Of a DNA stretch of 64,000 nt, positions 1 through 7,675 are shown in pieces. Within the stretch, counting starts at the first letter, position 1, and each line of letters opens with the position of its first letter. Source of the stretch: Kitasatospora xanthocidica (lineage in GTDB: Bacteria; Actinomycetota; Actinomycetes; Streptomycetales; Streptomycetaceae); contig NZ_BNBY01000003.1 in assembly GCF_014656195.1 (NCBI RefSeq), forward strand, positions 1-64,000, given 5' to 3'. Position numbers and translations under genes: made by a program. The notes beneath the pieces were generated by a model. The model saw nothing but the letters and a program-made list of their open reading frames with translations. It was not told the DNA's origin and made no database searches.

Positions 1-23
1 GTCGGAGAAGGCGGACGGGCCGG

Positions 24-1220
24 TCAGGCCGTGGCGGCGAGGGTGCCGTCGAAGGTGGCGGCCGCGAGGCCGAAGGAGAGCGTCATGCCGACGCCCGAGG
101 TCACGGTGACGGCCCGCACCCCCGGCGCCAGGTCGCGCACCAGCAGGGGGCCGCGCGGGCTGCTGGCGTAGACGCCCTGCCAGCGTTCGAGGATCCGCAG
201 CCGCTCCACGCCCAGCACCCGGGCGATCTCGGCGGTCAGCAGCTCGTGGGTGCGCTCCTCGACGAACGGCGGGGTGGTGGCGTCGTAGTGGTGCGAGTCG
301 CCGAGCAGCACCGTGCCGTCGGGCAGCCGGGTGAGCATCACGTTGGCGCCGATCTCCAGCAGGTCGGCGCTGTGCCCGAGGACCTCCTCGCGCAGCCGGG
401 CGGCGGACGGGCGGCCGGCGAAGGCCTCGTAGCGGAGCATCGAGGTGGCCGTCAGCACCGCGGAGTCGGTGCGGAAGCCGGCCGGGGCCTCGGCCCGGGC
501 CATGGTGAGGCGGCAGCGCTGGACCTCGTGGTCCTCGGCGACGTCGGGGAACAGGTAGTCCAGGTCGTGGCCGACGCAGACCAGGATCCGGTCGCCGTGG
601 ACCGGGCCGCGGGTGGTGTGGACCGTCCCGCTCTCGACGCCGGTGACGGCGGTGCCCCACAGCACCCGGCCGCCCGGCTGCCCGGCCACCCAGCGGGCCA
701 GGCCGGGCGCGGCCTCGCGCGGGTTCACCCGCAGGTCGGCGGGCAGCAGCGCGCCGCCCACCAGGTCGCCGTCGGCGCCGTCGGCGCGCCCGAGCAGCGC
801 GGCCGTCTGCGCGGCGGTGCGCAGCTCGACCTCGTCGCCGCCGCGCTCGGCGCGCAGTTCCTCCAGGACGGCCGCCTCGGTCGCCGACCGGGCCACCACC
901 AGGGTGCCGGCCTCCTCGGCCCAGATGCCGGCGGCCTTCGCCGCGCGCAGCCAGCCGGGCCGGGAGCGCTGGGCGACGGCGAGCAGTTCGCCGTCCTGGG
1001 CGCTGATGCAGCAGTGGCCGAAGTTGCGGACCGAGGCGCCGACGGGCTGCCGGTCGCGCTCGACGACGGTGACGGACAGCCCGCTGCTCAGGGCTTCGAA
1101 GGCGTGGGCCAGGCCGATGATGCCGGCGCCGACGATCACCACGTCGCTGCGGCCGGGGTCGCCGGTCGGGTGCGTGCGGGAGGCGGCGGTGGCGGGTGCG
1201 GGTACGGTGCTGCTGCTCAT
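24..1220 (-). CDS. FAD-dependent oxidoreductase, TIGR03364-like (aminophosphonate oxidase candidate)
   Basis: A 398-residue flavoprotein of the DAO/GlyOx type. The dinucleotide-binding motif GAGIIG is at residues 31-36, followed by the ERD acidic patch and the ASVRNFGH segment typical of the family. I chose the ATG at 1218-1220 because GGAG lies 4 nt upstream; an in-frame ATG 17 codons earlier has no ribosome site. Proteins of this clade (TIGR03364) are known to sit beside phosphonatase-like hydrolases and are thought to oxidise an aminophosphonate related to 2-aminoethylphosphonate to the aldehyde. Such a hydrolase and a GntR regulator lie divergently at 1382-2837. The substrate is inferred from context only. 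Confidence 0.8.
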   Translation of the reverse strand: MSSSTVPAPATAASRTHPTGDPGRSDVVIVGAGIIGLAHAFEALSSGLSVTVVERDRQPVGASVRNFGHCCISAQDGELLAVAQRSRPGWLRAAKAAGIWAEEAGTLVVARSATEAAVLEELRAERGGDEVELRTAAQTAALLGRADGADGDLVGGALLPADLRVNPREAAPGLARWVAGQPGGRVLWGTAVTGVESGTVHTTRGPVHGDRILVCVGHDLDYLFPDVAEDHEVQRCRLTMARAEAPAGFRTDSAVLTATSMLRYEAFAGRPSAARLREEVLGHSADLLEIGANVMLTRLPDGTVLLGDSHHYDATTPPFVEERTHELLTAEIARVLGVERLRILERWQGVYASSPRGPLLVRDLAPGVRAVTVTSGVGMTLSFGLAAATFDGTLAATA

Positions 1221-1257
1221 GGCTCCAGATTCCGGGCTCGTCGACCTCGACGTCAAG

Positions 1258-1273
1258 AGGTGTCTATACAAGT
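1258..1273. promoter_or_regulatory. GntR operator copy 1
   Basis: The 16-bp element AGGTGT-CTAT-ACAAGT shares its 6-4-6 layout and right arm with the element at 1378-1393. It contains GTCTATAC, which fits the HutC-type consensus GT-N-TA-N-AC. On the minus strand it covers TATAGA, a plausible -10 for the oxidoreductase gene that starts at 1220, so bound repressor would block that promoter. Confidence 0.6.
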
Positions 1274-1313
1274 TACCGTTCGTTCATCCACTCGACCACC
1301 ATCGGAGGCGGGC

Positions 1314-1333
1314 GGTTGTTCTGGGAAACAACC
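1314..1333. repeat. Inverted repeat between the divergent promoters
   Basis: A perfect 7-bp inverted repeat, GGTTGTT-N6-AACAACC, lies midway between the two GntR operators. It could be a second regulator's site or a small hairpin. I cannot assign it. Confidence 0.4.
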
Positions 1334-1345
1334 AGGTCGTCCGCC

Positions 1346-1375
1346 TTGAGAAGTTCCGCCCCCAGGTGTCATAGT
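1346..1375 (+). promoter_or_regulatory. Promoter of the GntR gene (leaderless)
   Basis: TTGAGA (1346-1351) and CATAGT (1370-1375) are separated by 18 bp. The -10 ends six bases before the GTG at 1382, so transcription should begin at the start codon itself. Confidence 0.5.
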
Positions 1376-1377
1376 CG

Positions 1378-1393
1378 ACTTGTGAAGACAAGT
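1378..1393. promoter_or_regulatory. GntR operator copy 2
   Basis: The perfect inverted repeat ACTTGT-GAAG-ACAAGT overlaps the predicted transcription start and the GTG at 1382. This position suits autorepression. Confidence 0.6.
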
Positions 1394-2143
1394 GAGGACC
1401 TTCCTCTCCACCAGCGGCTCGGCGCCGAGTTCCAGCGCCGCATCGAGTCCGGCGAGTGGCCCGAGGGCCGGCCGGTGCCCAGCGAGTCGCAGCTCTGCGC
1501 CGAGTTCGGCACCTCCCGCGGCCCGGTCCGCCAGGCCCTGGCCCTGCTGCGCAACGAGGGCAGCCTGGTCGGCGGCCGCGGCAAACCGCCCGTCGCCCGC
1601 CGTACGGCGCCCTCCCAGCCGTTCGGCACGTTCCTGTCCTTCACCCAGTGGGCCCGCACCATCGGCCGCGAGCCCGGGCAGAGCACCGTCGAGGTGGCCC
1701 GGCGCCGGGCCTCCCCGGAGGCGGCCGCCCGGCTCGGCCTCGCCGAGGGCGCGCCGGTCGTCGAACTCGTCCGGCTGCGGCTGCTGGACGACGTCCCGGC
1801 CATGCTGGAACGCTCCACCTTCATCCACGAGGTCGGCCGCATCCTGTTCGACTTCGACCCGGACACCGGCTCGGTCTACCAGGAACTACTGCGCCGCGAG
1901 GTCGACCTGCACCGCGCCCGGCACACCATCGACGCCGTCGCCGCCGAACCGCAGGACGCCGAACTGCTCCGGGTCTCCGTCGGCGACCCGCTGCTGCGCG
2001 TCCGCCGGCTCACCACGTCGAGCCAGGGCGTGCCGCTGGAGGACGCCGACGACCGCTACCTCCCGGCCATGGCCACCTTCACCATCGAGAACACCATCGA
2101 AGGCCGTACCGTCATCGGCCGCTACCGCACCGAAGAGGACTGA
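1382..2143 (+). CDS. GntR/HutC family transcriptional regulator
   Basis: A 253-residue regulator. The winged helix is at roughly residues 8-75, including PSESQLCAEFGTSRGPVRQAL, and a UTRA effector domain follows at about 95-245. That is the normal length and order for the HutC subgroup, which includes PhnF. The GTG at 1382 is chosen because it aligns with the family N-terminus and sits exactly six bases after a good -10, implying a leaderless message. It lies 4 bp upstream of the phosphonatase-like gene, and two copies of one 16-bp operator flank the divergent promoters. It probably represses the oxidoreductase, itself and the hydrolase until an (amino)phosphonate binds. Confidence 0.85.
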   Translation: MKTSEDLPLHQRLGAEFQRRIESGEWPEGRPVPSESQLCAEFGTSRGPVRQALALLRNEGSLVGGRGKPPVARRTAPSQPFGTFLSFTQWARTIGREPGQSTVEVARRRASPEAAARLGLAEGAPVVELVRLRLLDDVPAMLERSTFIHEVGRILFDFDPDTGSVYQELLRREVDLHRARHTIDAVAAEPQDAELLRVSVGDPLLRVRRLTTSSQGVPLEDADDRYLPAMATFTIENTIEGRTVIGRYRTEED

Positions 2144-2147
2144 CACC

Positions 2148-2837
2148 GTGATCGAGCTCGCCGCCCTGGACATGGCCGGTACCACCATCGACGAGGCCGG
2201 TGCCGTCTACCGGGCGCTGCGCACCGCCGTCGAGCGGACCGGCGTGACCGTCACCGAGGCCGACCTCCAGACCTGGATGGGCACCGACAAGCGCGAGGCC
2301 ATCACCGCCCTGGTCCGCCTCGGCGGCGGCACCCCGACCCCGGAGCTGGTCGAGGAGGGCTACGCGGCCTTCGCCGGGTTCCTGCGCGAGGCCTACCGGA
2401 CCACTCCCCCGCGGGCCATCGCCGGTGTCGAGGCCGCCCTCGCCGAGCTGCGCCGACGCGGCATCAAGGTGGCCCTGACCACCGGCTTCAGCGACGACGT
2501 CGCCTACCCGCTGCTGGAGTCGCTCGGCTGGTCCGTCGGCGAGGGCGGCAACCTGGACGCGGTCGTCACCTCGGACGAGGTCCCGCGCGGGCGTCCGGCC
2601 CCGCACATGATCCACCGGGCGATGGAGAAGACCGGCGTCATCGACACCCGCCGGGTGCTGACCGCCGGCGACACCGTCGTCGACGTCGAGGCCGGCGCCA
2701 ACGCCGGGGCCGGGGTCGTCATCGGCGTACTGACCGGGGAACTCACCCGCGAGGCCTTCGACGGGCACCCCCACACCTACGTGCTGGACGGCGTCGCCGA
2801 CATCCCCGCCCTCCCGGAGGCCCGGCCCGCGGCCTGA
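2148..2837 (+). CDS. Phosphonatase-like HAD hydrolase (TIGR03351 type)
   Basis: A 229-residue HAD hydrolase. Motif I reads LDMAGTT with nucleophile D8 and alanine two residues on, as in phosphonoacetaldehyde hydrolase (PhnX) rather than the usual DxD. K48 in MGTDK of the cap is the candidate Schiff-base lysine. RGRPAP, with arginine in place of the usual HAD lysine, and GDTVVDVEAG complete the active site. It probably splits the C-P bond of a phosphonoacetaldehyde-like product made by the flavoenzyme at 24-1220. The GTG start has GAGG about 8 nt upstream and follows the regulator by 4 bp. It differs enough from PhnX that the exact substrate is open. Confidence 0.8.
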   Translation: MIELAALDMAGTTIDEAGAVYRALRTAVERTGVTVTEADLQTWMGTDKREAITALVRLGGGTPTPELVEEGYAAFAGFLREAYRTTPPRAIAGVEAALAELRRRGIKVALTTGFSDDVAYPLLESLGWSVGEGGNLDAVVTSDEVPRGRPAPHMIHRAMEKTGVIDTRRVLTAGDTVVDVEAGANAGAGVVIGVLTGELTREAFDGHPHTYVLDGVADIPALPEARPAA

Positions 2838-2842
2838 CCCGA

Positions 2843-2864
2843 CCGGGAGCCGGCCGGCTCCCGG
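2843..2864. terminator. Palindromic terminator hairpin
   Basis: A perfect 22-bp palindrome built on CCGGGAGCCGG starts 6 bp after the hydrolase stop. There is no T run, as is common in high-GC actinomycetes. It probably serves both converging genes. Confidence 0.55.
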
Positions 2865-2944
2865 CAGGACTGACGTCTCCTCAGCCGGGCCGCATCGACC
2901 CGGACCGGATCGGATCAGCCCGGACCGGCCCGGGGGCGGCCGGG

Positions 2945-3673
2945 TCAGGACGGGCTGGTGGCCAGCAGGGCGGTGGTGGTCACCTTGTTGTCGCACTCGG
3001 CGAAGAGGCCGTCGTCCAGGGCCACCTGGTGGGCGCCGGCGCCCGGCAGGCCGAGCACGAGGGTGGGGTAGGCGACCGGGGTCGCTCCGGAGACGCAGTA
3101 GCCGTCGGCCTCGCCCTGGACCTGGACGAAGGTGAGCTTCAGCCAGGCCTTCCCGCCCGGGCCCACCCGCACCGGGGCGGCGGCGCCGGAGTGGGTCACC
3201 GTGAGCGGGGCGTTGTGGTCCGGGGAGCCGTTGGCCGCCCCGGCCACCGTCGGGAAGCCCTGCGCGGTGCACGGGTGCGCGGAGGAGTTGGTGAAGGCGA
3301 CGATCGCCGCTCCCACGCCGGTACCGTCGGGCCGCACCTTCGCCTGGTGGGCCTCCACCTTGAGGTCGCCGGCCGCGCAGGCCGGAACGGCGGTGCCGGA
3401 GGCGGACGGGCCACCGGTGGACGGTCCGCCGGTGGACGGGGCTCCGGCCTTGGTGGGGGCCGGGGCCGTGCTGCTCGGGGCGGTCGCCCCCGCACCGGGC
3501 GCGGCGCCGGGCGCCGAGGTCGGCGCCGCAGTGGGCGCCGCGGTCGGGGCCGCGGCCGTCCCCGCCCCGGCGTCGCCGGGCCCGCAGGCCGTGAGCAGCA
3601 GGGCCGCGGTGGCGGCCGAGACGGTGGCGACGACGGCTCTTCTGGCGTTCTTCCCGTACCGCGCGTTCAGCAT
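2945..3673 (-). CDS. DUF4232 secreted lipoprotein
   Basis: A 242-residue protein with a basic N-terminus, a hydrophobic stretch and the lipobox LLLTAC, so it should be lipid-anchored outside the membrane. An Ala/Pro/Thr/Gly-rich linker spans about residues 35-95, and a DUF4232 domain follows (ACAAGDLKVEAHQA onward) with cysteines that could pair. DUF4232 proteins are common streptomycete lipoproteins of unknown function. The ATG at 3671-3673 has GGAGG 6 nt upstream and puts the signal peptide at the N-terminus; an in-frame start 20 codons earlier does not. Nothing nearby suggests a role. Confidence 0.75.
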   Translation of the reverse strand: MLNARYGKNARRAVVATVSAATAALLLTACGPGDAGAGTAAAPTAAPTAAPTSAPGAAPGAGATAPSSTAPAPTKAGAPSTGGPSTGGPSASGTAVPACAAGDLKVEAHQAKVRPDGTGVGAAIVAFTNSSAHPCTAQGFPTVAGAANGSPDHNAPLTVTHSGAAAPVRVGPGGKAWLKLTFVQVQGEADGYCVSGATPVAYPTLVLGLPGAGAHQVALDDGLFAECDNKVTTTALLATSPS

Positions 3674-3872
3674 GACGTTCCTCCGAGGGTGGGTGGTGCC
3701 GGGTCGGTGCCGGCATCTGCCCCCGATACACACCGCCGCCGCGGTGCCGGTTCCCGTCGGATCACGGTGATGACAGAACGGTGACGAAGCCCGAAAGCCC
3801 AGGTCCGGGCCACCGTCGAGCCGCCCGCGCCCGTCGCATGCTGACGAACGGTCGGCGGTGCGGACCGTTCGC

Positions 3873-4448
3873 TCAGGGGTGCGTCAGCTCGGCCCCGCAG
3901 CGCAGGTTCCACCGCCCCGAGCGCCCGGACAGTTCCGTGACGGAGAGCGGACGGACGTCGAGCCGCCAGAAGGCCGCCGCGGGGAGGTCGAGCGCGTGGA
4001 CCACGGCCGCCCGGACCACGGCGGGCTCGGCCACCGCCAGCACCCGGCCCTGCTGCTGCCCGGCCACGGCCGCCAGCCAGCCGCCGACCCGGGCGCACAG
4101 GGCTTCGACCGACTCGCCGCCGTGGGGCGCCACCGTCGGGTCGGCCAGCCAGGCCGCGACCTCCGCCGGTTCGGTCGCGGCGAGCTCGTCGAGGCGGCGG
4201 CCCCGCCAGCCGCCGACGTCGAGGTCGGCCAGCGCCCCGTCCGGTTCGGCGGTGACGCCGAGCGCACCAGCGGTGAGCCGGCACCGGTTCGAGGGGGAGG
4301 CGAAGCCGCGGGGTACCGCCGGCAGCGAGCCGGCCGCCGCGCGGGCGGCCGCCAGGCCCGCCTCGTCCGGCGGCCCGTCGTCGCCGAACCGGGCCTCGCG
4401 CAGTTCCGCCCCCATCGCCGGTGCGACGAAGATCACCTGTACGGTCAT
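3873..4448 (-). CDS. Histidine-phosphatase-fold protein lacking catalytic histidines
   Basis: A 191-residue protein with the phosphoglycerate-mutase-like layout, but the RHG motif after the first strand is VAPA (residues 8-11) and the second histidine region (usually SHGG.IR) is AEPAVVR. PHGGES in the middle is kept. Both histidines needed for phospho-transfer therefore seem absent, so it is probably not a phosphatase. It is divergent from a cobalamin riboswitch and cbtBA, and I recall similar proteins beside CbtA in other streptomycetes, which suggests a role in cobalt or corrinoid handling. ATG 4446-4448 has GGAGG 7 nt upstream. Confidence 0.6.
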   Translation of the reverse strand: MTVQVIFVAPAMGAELREARFGDDGPPDEAGLAAARAAAGSLPAVPRGFASPSNRCRLTAGALGVTAEPDGALADLDVGGWRGRRLDELAATEPAEVAAWLADPTVAPHGGESVEALCARVGGWLAAVAGQQQGRVLAVAEPAVVRAAVVHALDLPAAAFWRLDVRPLSVTELSGRSGRWNLRCGAELTHP

Positions 4449-4595
4449 TCGCCCTCCTCCTGTCCCCCAGCTGCAGCGTCGCGCGCATACGGACGAGAAT
4501 TCGTGGCCCGTCGCGCGCCCGTCGCGCGCCCGCGAGCCGGTACGAAACCCTTGGCCGGGCACCCGCGACACGGTACCGTCCCTGCCACAACTCAA

Positions 4596-4720
4596 GACGA
4601 CGGTACGTGGAAGCCCGGTGAGAACCCGGCACGGTCGCGCCACTGTGAACCCGTCCCCCGACGCCTCGTCCCCGGACCTGACGTCCCGGGCCGGTCGAGT
4701 CAGACCCACCTCCGTCGTCG
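4596..4720 (+). promoter_or_regulatory. Cobalamin riboswitch upstream of cbtBA
   Basis: Class hallmarks are present: GGAAGCCCGGTGAGAACCCG, the B12-box core GCCACTG at 4639-4645 and a 3' AGTCAGACCCACC segment. The outer stem P1 pairs GACGACGG (4596-4603) with CCGTCGTC (4712-4719). The ribosome site of cbtB is 33 nt downstream, so high cobalamin should shut off cobalt uptake, probably by masking translation. Confidence 0.88.
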
Positions 4721-4766
4721 GTGTGCTCCATCGAACGGGACGCGTGTTCCCCAAAGGAGGTCGGCC

Positions 4767-4985
4767 ATGGCTCACCCCATCGCCACCGCAACCCCCGCCG
4801 CTCCGGCGATCACCCCCATCTCCGTCAAGGCGATCCTGCCCTGGGCCGTGTTCTTCGGCATCCTGCTGATGGCCCTCATCTACTTCGTCGGCGCCGAGCA
4901 GGGCGCCACCTCCCTCATCTCCGGCGAGGACGTGCACGAGTGGGTGCACGACGGCCGCCACCTGCTCGGTTTCCCCTGCCACTGA
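4767..4985 (+). CDS. cbtB: CbtB family cobalt transporter subunit
   Basis: A 72-residue protein with one membrane helix (about residues 23-45) and a C-terminal histidine-rich tail, HEWVHDGRHLLGFPCH, the expected metal-binding end of CbtB. AAAGGAGG lies 6 nt before the ATG. It sits directly behind a cobalamin riboswitch and 16 bp before cbtA, the standard arrangement of this predicted cobalt importer for B12 synthesis. Confidence 0.9.
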   Translation: MAHPIATATPAAPAITPISVKAILPWAVFFGILLMALIYFVGAEQGATSLISGEDVHEWVHDGRHLLGFPCH

Positions 4986-5001
4986 TCAGGGGCCCCCGCA
5001 C

Positions 5002-5781
5002 ATGAACTCCGCAACCGTCAGATCCCTGCTCGTCCGCGGCATGCTGGCCGGCCTCGGTGCCGGCCTGCTCGCCCTGGTCGTCGCCTACCTGCTCGGTGAG
5101 CCCCGGGTGGACGCGGCGATCGCCTACGAGGACGCCCACTCCGCCGGCGAACCCGCGATGGAGATCGTCAGCCGCACCCTGCAGTCGACTGCCGGGCTGG
5201 CCACGGGCGTTCTCATCTACGGCGTCTCGCTCGGCGGCATCGCCGCGCTCGCCTACTGCTTCGCCCTCGGCCGGGTCGGCCGCTTCTCCCCGCGCGCCAC
5301 GGCGGCCCTGCTGTCCGGCGTCGCGCTGGTCGCGGTCTACGTCGTGCCGTTCCTCAAGTACCCGGCCAACCCGCCGTCGGTGGGCGACCCGGAGACCATC
5401 GGCAAGCGCACCACGCTGTACTTCCTGATGATGGCGCTCAGCGTGCTGCTGGCGGTCGCCGCGGTGATCGTCGGCAAGCGGCTCGCGCCCCGTCTGGGCA
5501 CCTGGTACGCGACCGTCGTCGCCGTCCTCGGCTTCGCCGTCGCGGTCGGCCTCGCCTACGCCTTCCTGCCCGCGGTCAACGAGGTGCCCGAGGACTTCTC
5601 GGCCACCCTGCTCTGGCAGTTCCGCCTCGCGGCGCTCGCCATCCAGCTCACCCTCTGGACCTCCTTCGGGCTGCTCTTCGGCCACCTCGCCGAACGTCTC
5701 CTCAACCCGAAGCCGGTCACCTCGGCCGTCCGGGAGACCAGCTCGGACCCGGCCCCCGAGACGGCCGCCTCGGCGAGCTGA
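5002..5781 (+). CDS. cbtA: CbtA family cobalt transporter
   Basis: A 259-residue membrane protein with about five to six hydrophobic helices, the expected partner of the CbtB tail protein. It follows cbtB by 16 bp under the same riboswitch. CbtAB is a predicted cobalt uptake system defined mainly by B12-riboswitch control. The C-terminal 25 residues are polar and likely cytoplasmic. The start is supported by co-transcription and a GGGG-rich region before the ATG, although the ribosome site is weak. Confidence 0.9.
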   Translation: MNSATVRSLLVRGMLAGLGAGLLALVVAYLLGEPRVDAAIAYEDAHSAGEPAMEIVSRTLQSTAGLATGVLIYGVSLGGIAALAYCFALGRVGRFSPRATAALLSGVALVAVYVVPFLKYPANPPSVGDPETIGKRTTLYFLMMALSVLLAVAAVIVGKRLAPRLGTWYATVVAVLGFAVAVGLAYAFLPAVNEVPEDFSATLLWQFRLAALAIQLTLWTSFGLLFGHLAERLLNPKPVTSAVRETSSDPAPETAASAS

Positions 5782-5817
5782 GGCCCGTCACCGGTCCGAC
5801 CGTCCGACCACGCCGGA

Positions 5818-5854
5818 GGCCGGTCGGGGCGACACCACGTCGCCCCGGCCGGCC
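5818..5854. terminator. Bidirectional terminator between cbtA and ramB-like gene
   Basis: A 16-bp stem (GGCCGGTCGGGGCGAC at 5818-5833 with GTCGCCCCGGCCGGCC at 5839-5854, one G-U pair) with a 5-nt loop lies between two converging genes. Confidence 0.7.
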
Positions 5855-5892
5855 TTCGGCGTTCCCCCAACCATGGCCCAGGGCAGCGGGGT

Positions 5893-7299
5893 TCACCTTT
5901 CTCCCGGTGCTTCGAGCGCGGCGTACGGGACGAAGGTGCTGGTGCCCTCGTCGACGGCCAGGGGGCGGCCGATGGCCGGGGCGGAGCGCTGGGGGCAGGC
6001 CGGGCGTTCGCAGACCTTGCAGCCGAGGCCGATCGGGGTGGCGGCGGCCTCGTCGCCGAGGTCCAGTCCGGCGGAGTACACCAGCCGTCCGGCGTGGCGG
6101 AGCTCGCAGCCGAGGCCGATGGCGAAGGTCTTGCCCGGGCGGCCCCAGCCGCCGGGTGAGCGGGTGACGGCGCGGGCGGTCCACAGGTAGCGGCGGCCGT
6201 CGGGCATCGCGGCGACCTGGACGTGGACCCGGCCGGGCGAGGCGAAGGCGTCGTAGACGTTCCACAGCGGGCAGGTGCCGCCCGTACGGGAGAAGTGGAA
6301 GGCCGTGGCGGACTGCCGCTTCGAGACGTTCCCGGCCCGGTCGACGCGCACGAAGGAGAACGGCACCCCGCGCAGGCCGGAGCGCTGGAGGGTGCTCAGG
6401 CGGTGGCAGACCGTCTCGTAGCCGACGCCGAAGTGGTCCGCCAGGTGCTCGATGTCGTAGCGGGCCGCCTCCGCCTGCGCGTGGAAGGCGGTGTACGGCA
6501 GCACGAGGGCGGCGGCGAAGTAGTTGGCCAGCCCGATCCGGGTGAGCGACCAGGTGGTGGAGGCCTCCGGGCTGTCCTGGGCGGCGAGTTCGGACAGCAG
6601 CCCGTCGTGTTCCAGGTAGGCGAGCTGGGTGGCCATCCGGAAGGCCTGCTGGCCGGGGCGCAGCCGGTCGGACAGGTGCAGGGTCCGGGTCTGCTCGTCG
6701 TACCGGTGCAGCTGTCCGCCGCCGGTGGCGATGCGGACCCGGTGCGCGCTGGCGAGCCGGTCGGCCAGCGCCTCCCTGACCCCGCCGCGCCTCAGCTTGA
6801 TGCCCTCCGCCAACTCCTCGGCCGCCGTGTCGAGTTCGTGGAGGTAGTTCCGGCGGCGGTAGAAGAACTCGCGGACCTGCTCGTGCGGCGTACGGGCGTC
6901 GGCCCCGGGGCCGCGGTCCCCGACGAGGACGGCGAGCTGCTCGGCCGCGTCGCGGCGGCCGCGGGCCAGGTCCGTCAGCAGCCGTGCCACGGCGGGCAGT
7001 CGGGCCGCCAGTTCGTCGAGCTCACCGGTGCTGACCCGGCCGGCCGTCAGCTCCTCGCCGAGCGCGTCGCGCAGTTCGGCGGTGAGCCGGGCGCTGTCCG
7101 GCGGGGCGAAGTAGCCGGCCTCGACCCCGAAGGCCTCGGTGAGCCGCAGCAGGACGGGGACGGTGAGGGGCCGGGCGTCGTGCTCCAGCTGGTTGAGGTA
7201 GCTGGGCGAGAGGTCGATCAGCCGGGCGACCGCGGCCTGGCTGAGCCCGCGCTCCTCGCGCAGGCGGCGCAGCCTGGCGCCCGCGAAGGCCTTCCCCAT
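5893..7299 (-). CDS. RamB/PrpR-type short-chain acyl regulator (ScfR family)
   Basis: A 468-residue regulator. An XRE helix-turn-helix occupies about residues 8-62 (LSQAAVARLIDLSPSYLNQLE), followed by the long ScfR effector region. Near the C-terminus are cysteines in GGTCPLWN, LGCELRHAG and LGCKVCERPACPQR, the type of cluster that binds 4Fe-4S in mycobacterial PrpR. Family members RamB and PrpR control the glyoxylate and methylcitrate pathways. This gene faces aceA across 376 bp that contain repeated TTCGCA boxes, so aceA and itself are likely targets. Its Cys set suggests redox or acyl-CoA sensing. Confidence 0.85.
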   Translation of the reverse strand: MGKAFAGARLRRLREERGLSQAAVARLIDLSPSYLNQLEHDARPLTVPVLLRLTEAFGVEAGYFAPPDSARLTAELRDALGEELTAGRVSTGELDELAARLPAVARLLTDLARGRRDAAEQLAVLVGDRGPGADARTPHEQVREFFYRRRNYLHELDTAAEELAEGIKLRRGGVREALADRLASAHRVRIATGGGQLHRYDEQTRTLHLSDRLRPGQQAFRMATQLAYLEHDGLLSELAAQDSPEASTTWSLTRIGLANYFAAALVLPYTAFHAQAEAARYDIEHLADHFGVGYETVCHRLSTLQRSGLRGVPFSFVRVDRAGNVSKRQSATAFHFSRTGGTCPLWNVYDAFASPGRVHVQVAAMPDGRRYLWTARAVTRSPGGWGRPGKTFAIGLGCELRHAGRLVYSAGLDLGDEAAATPIGLGCKVCERPACPQRSAPAIGRPLAVDEGTSTFVPYAALEAPGER

Positions 7300-7373
7300 G
7301 GCGTCGTTCTCCCCACTGTGCGTACCTGACGACCCGGTGCGGGCAGCCTAGCCGCACGACGGTCGGGCCGGCC

Positions 7374-7411
7374 TTCGCAGGCTTCGCAGATCCGCTGACG
7401 ACCGTTCGCAG
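7374..7411. promoter_or_regulatory. Three TTCGCAG boxes near the regulator's promoter
   Basis: Direct copies occur at 7374-7380, 7383-7389 and 7405-7411, a spacing of 9 then 22 bp. They resemble the TTTGCA/TGCAAA half sites reported for RamB. The rest of the 7300-7675 intergenic region shows nothing else I can name. Confidence 0.5.
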
Positions 7412-7615
7412 AAGTTGGCAGTGGTCCACCGGTGACGGCGGCTCCGGGGGCTGCCAGAGTCGGTGGTGCGGCCGGGAGGTGCGCAGGACAGCGGAGAAAC
7501 ACCTGGTCGGTCGCGGTCGGGTGGGCTGTCCGGGCGTCCACGTCCCGCGGTGTTCCACCGCCGCCCGGCACCACCCGGCCGCCCACTCACCCTCGCGGTG
7601 AGGTGCCTCACATCC

Positions 7616-7657
7616 TTCGCAACGAGCGCGCTTCACAGCAAGCACATCTCGCAACGA
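7616..7657. promoter_or_regulatory. Two (T/C)TCGCAACGA boxes upstream of aceA
   Basis: TTCGCAACGA (7616-7625) and CTCGCAACGA (7648-7657) are 32 bp apart, three helical turns, and end 19 bp before the aceA start. They share the TCGCA core with the boxes at 7374-7411. They are likely ScfR sites in the aceA promoter or leader. Confidence 0.5.
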
Positions 7658-7675
7658 ACACCCGGGAGCAGACCC

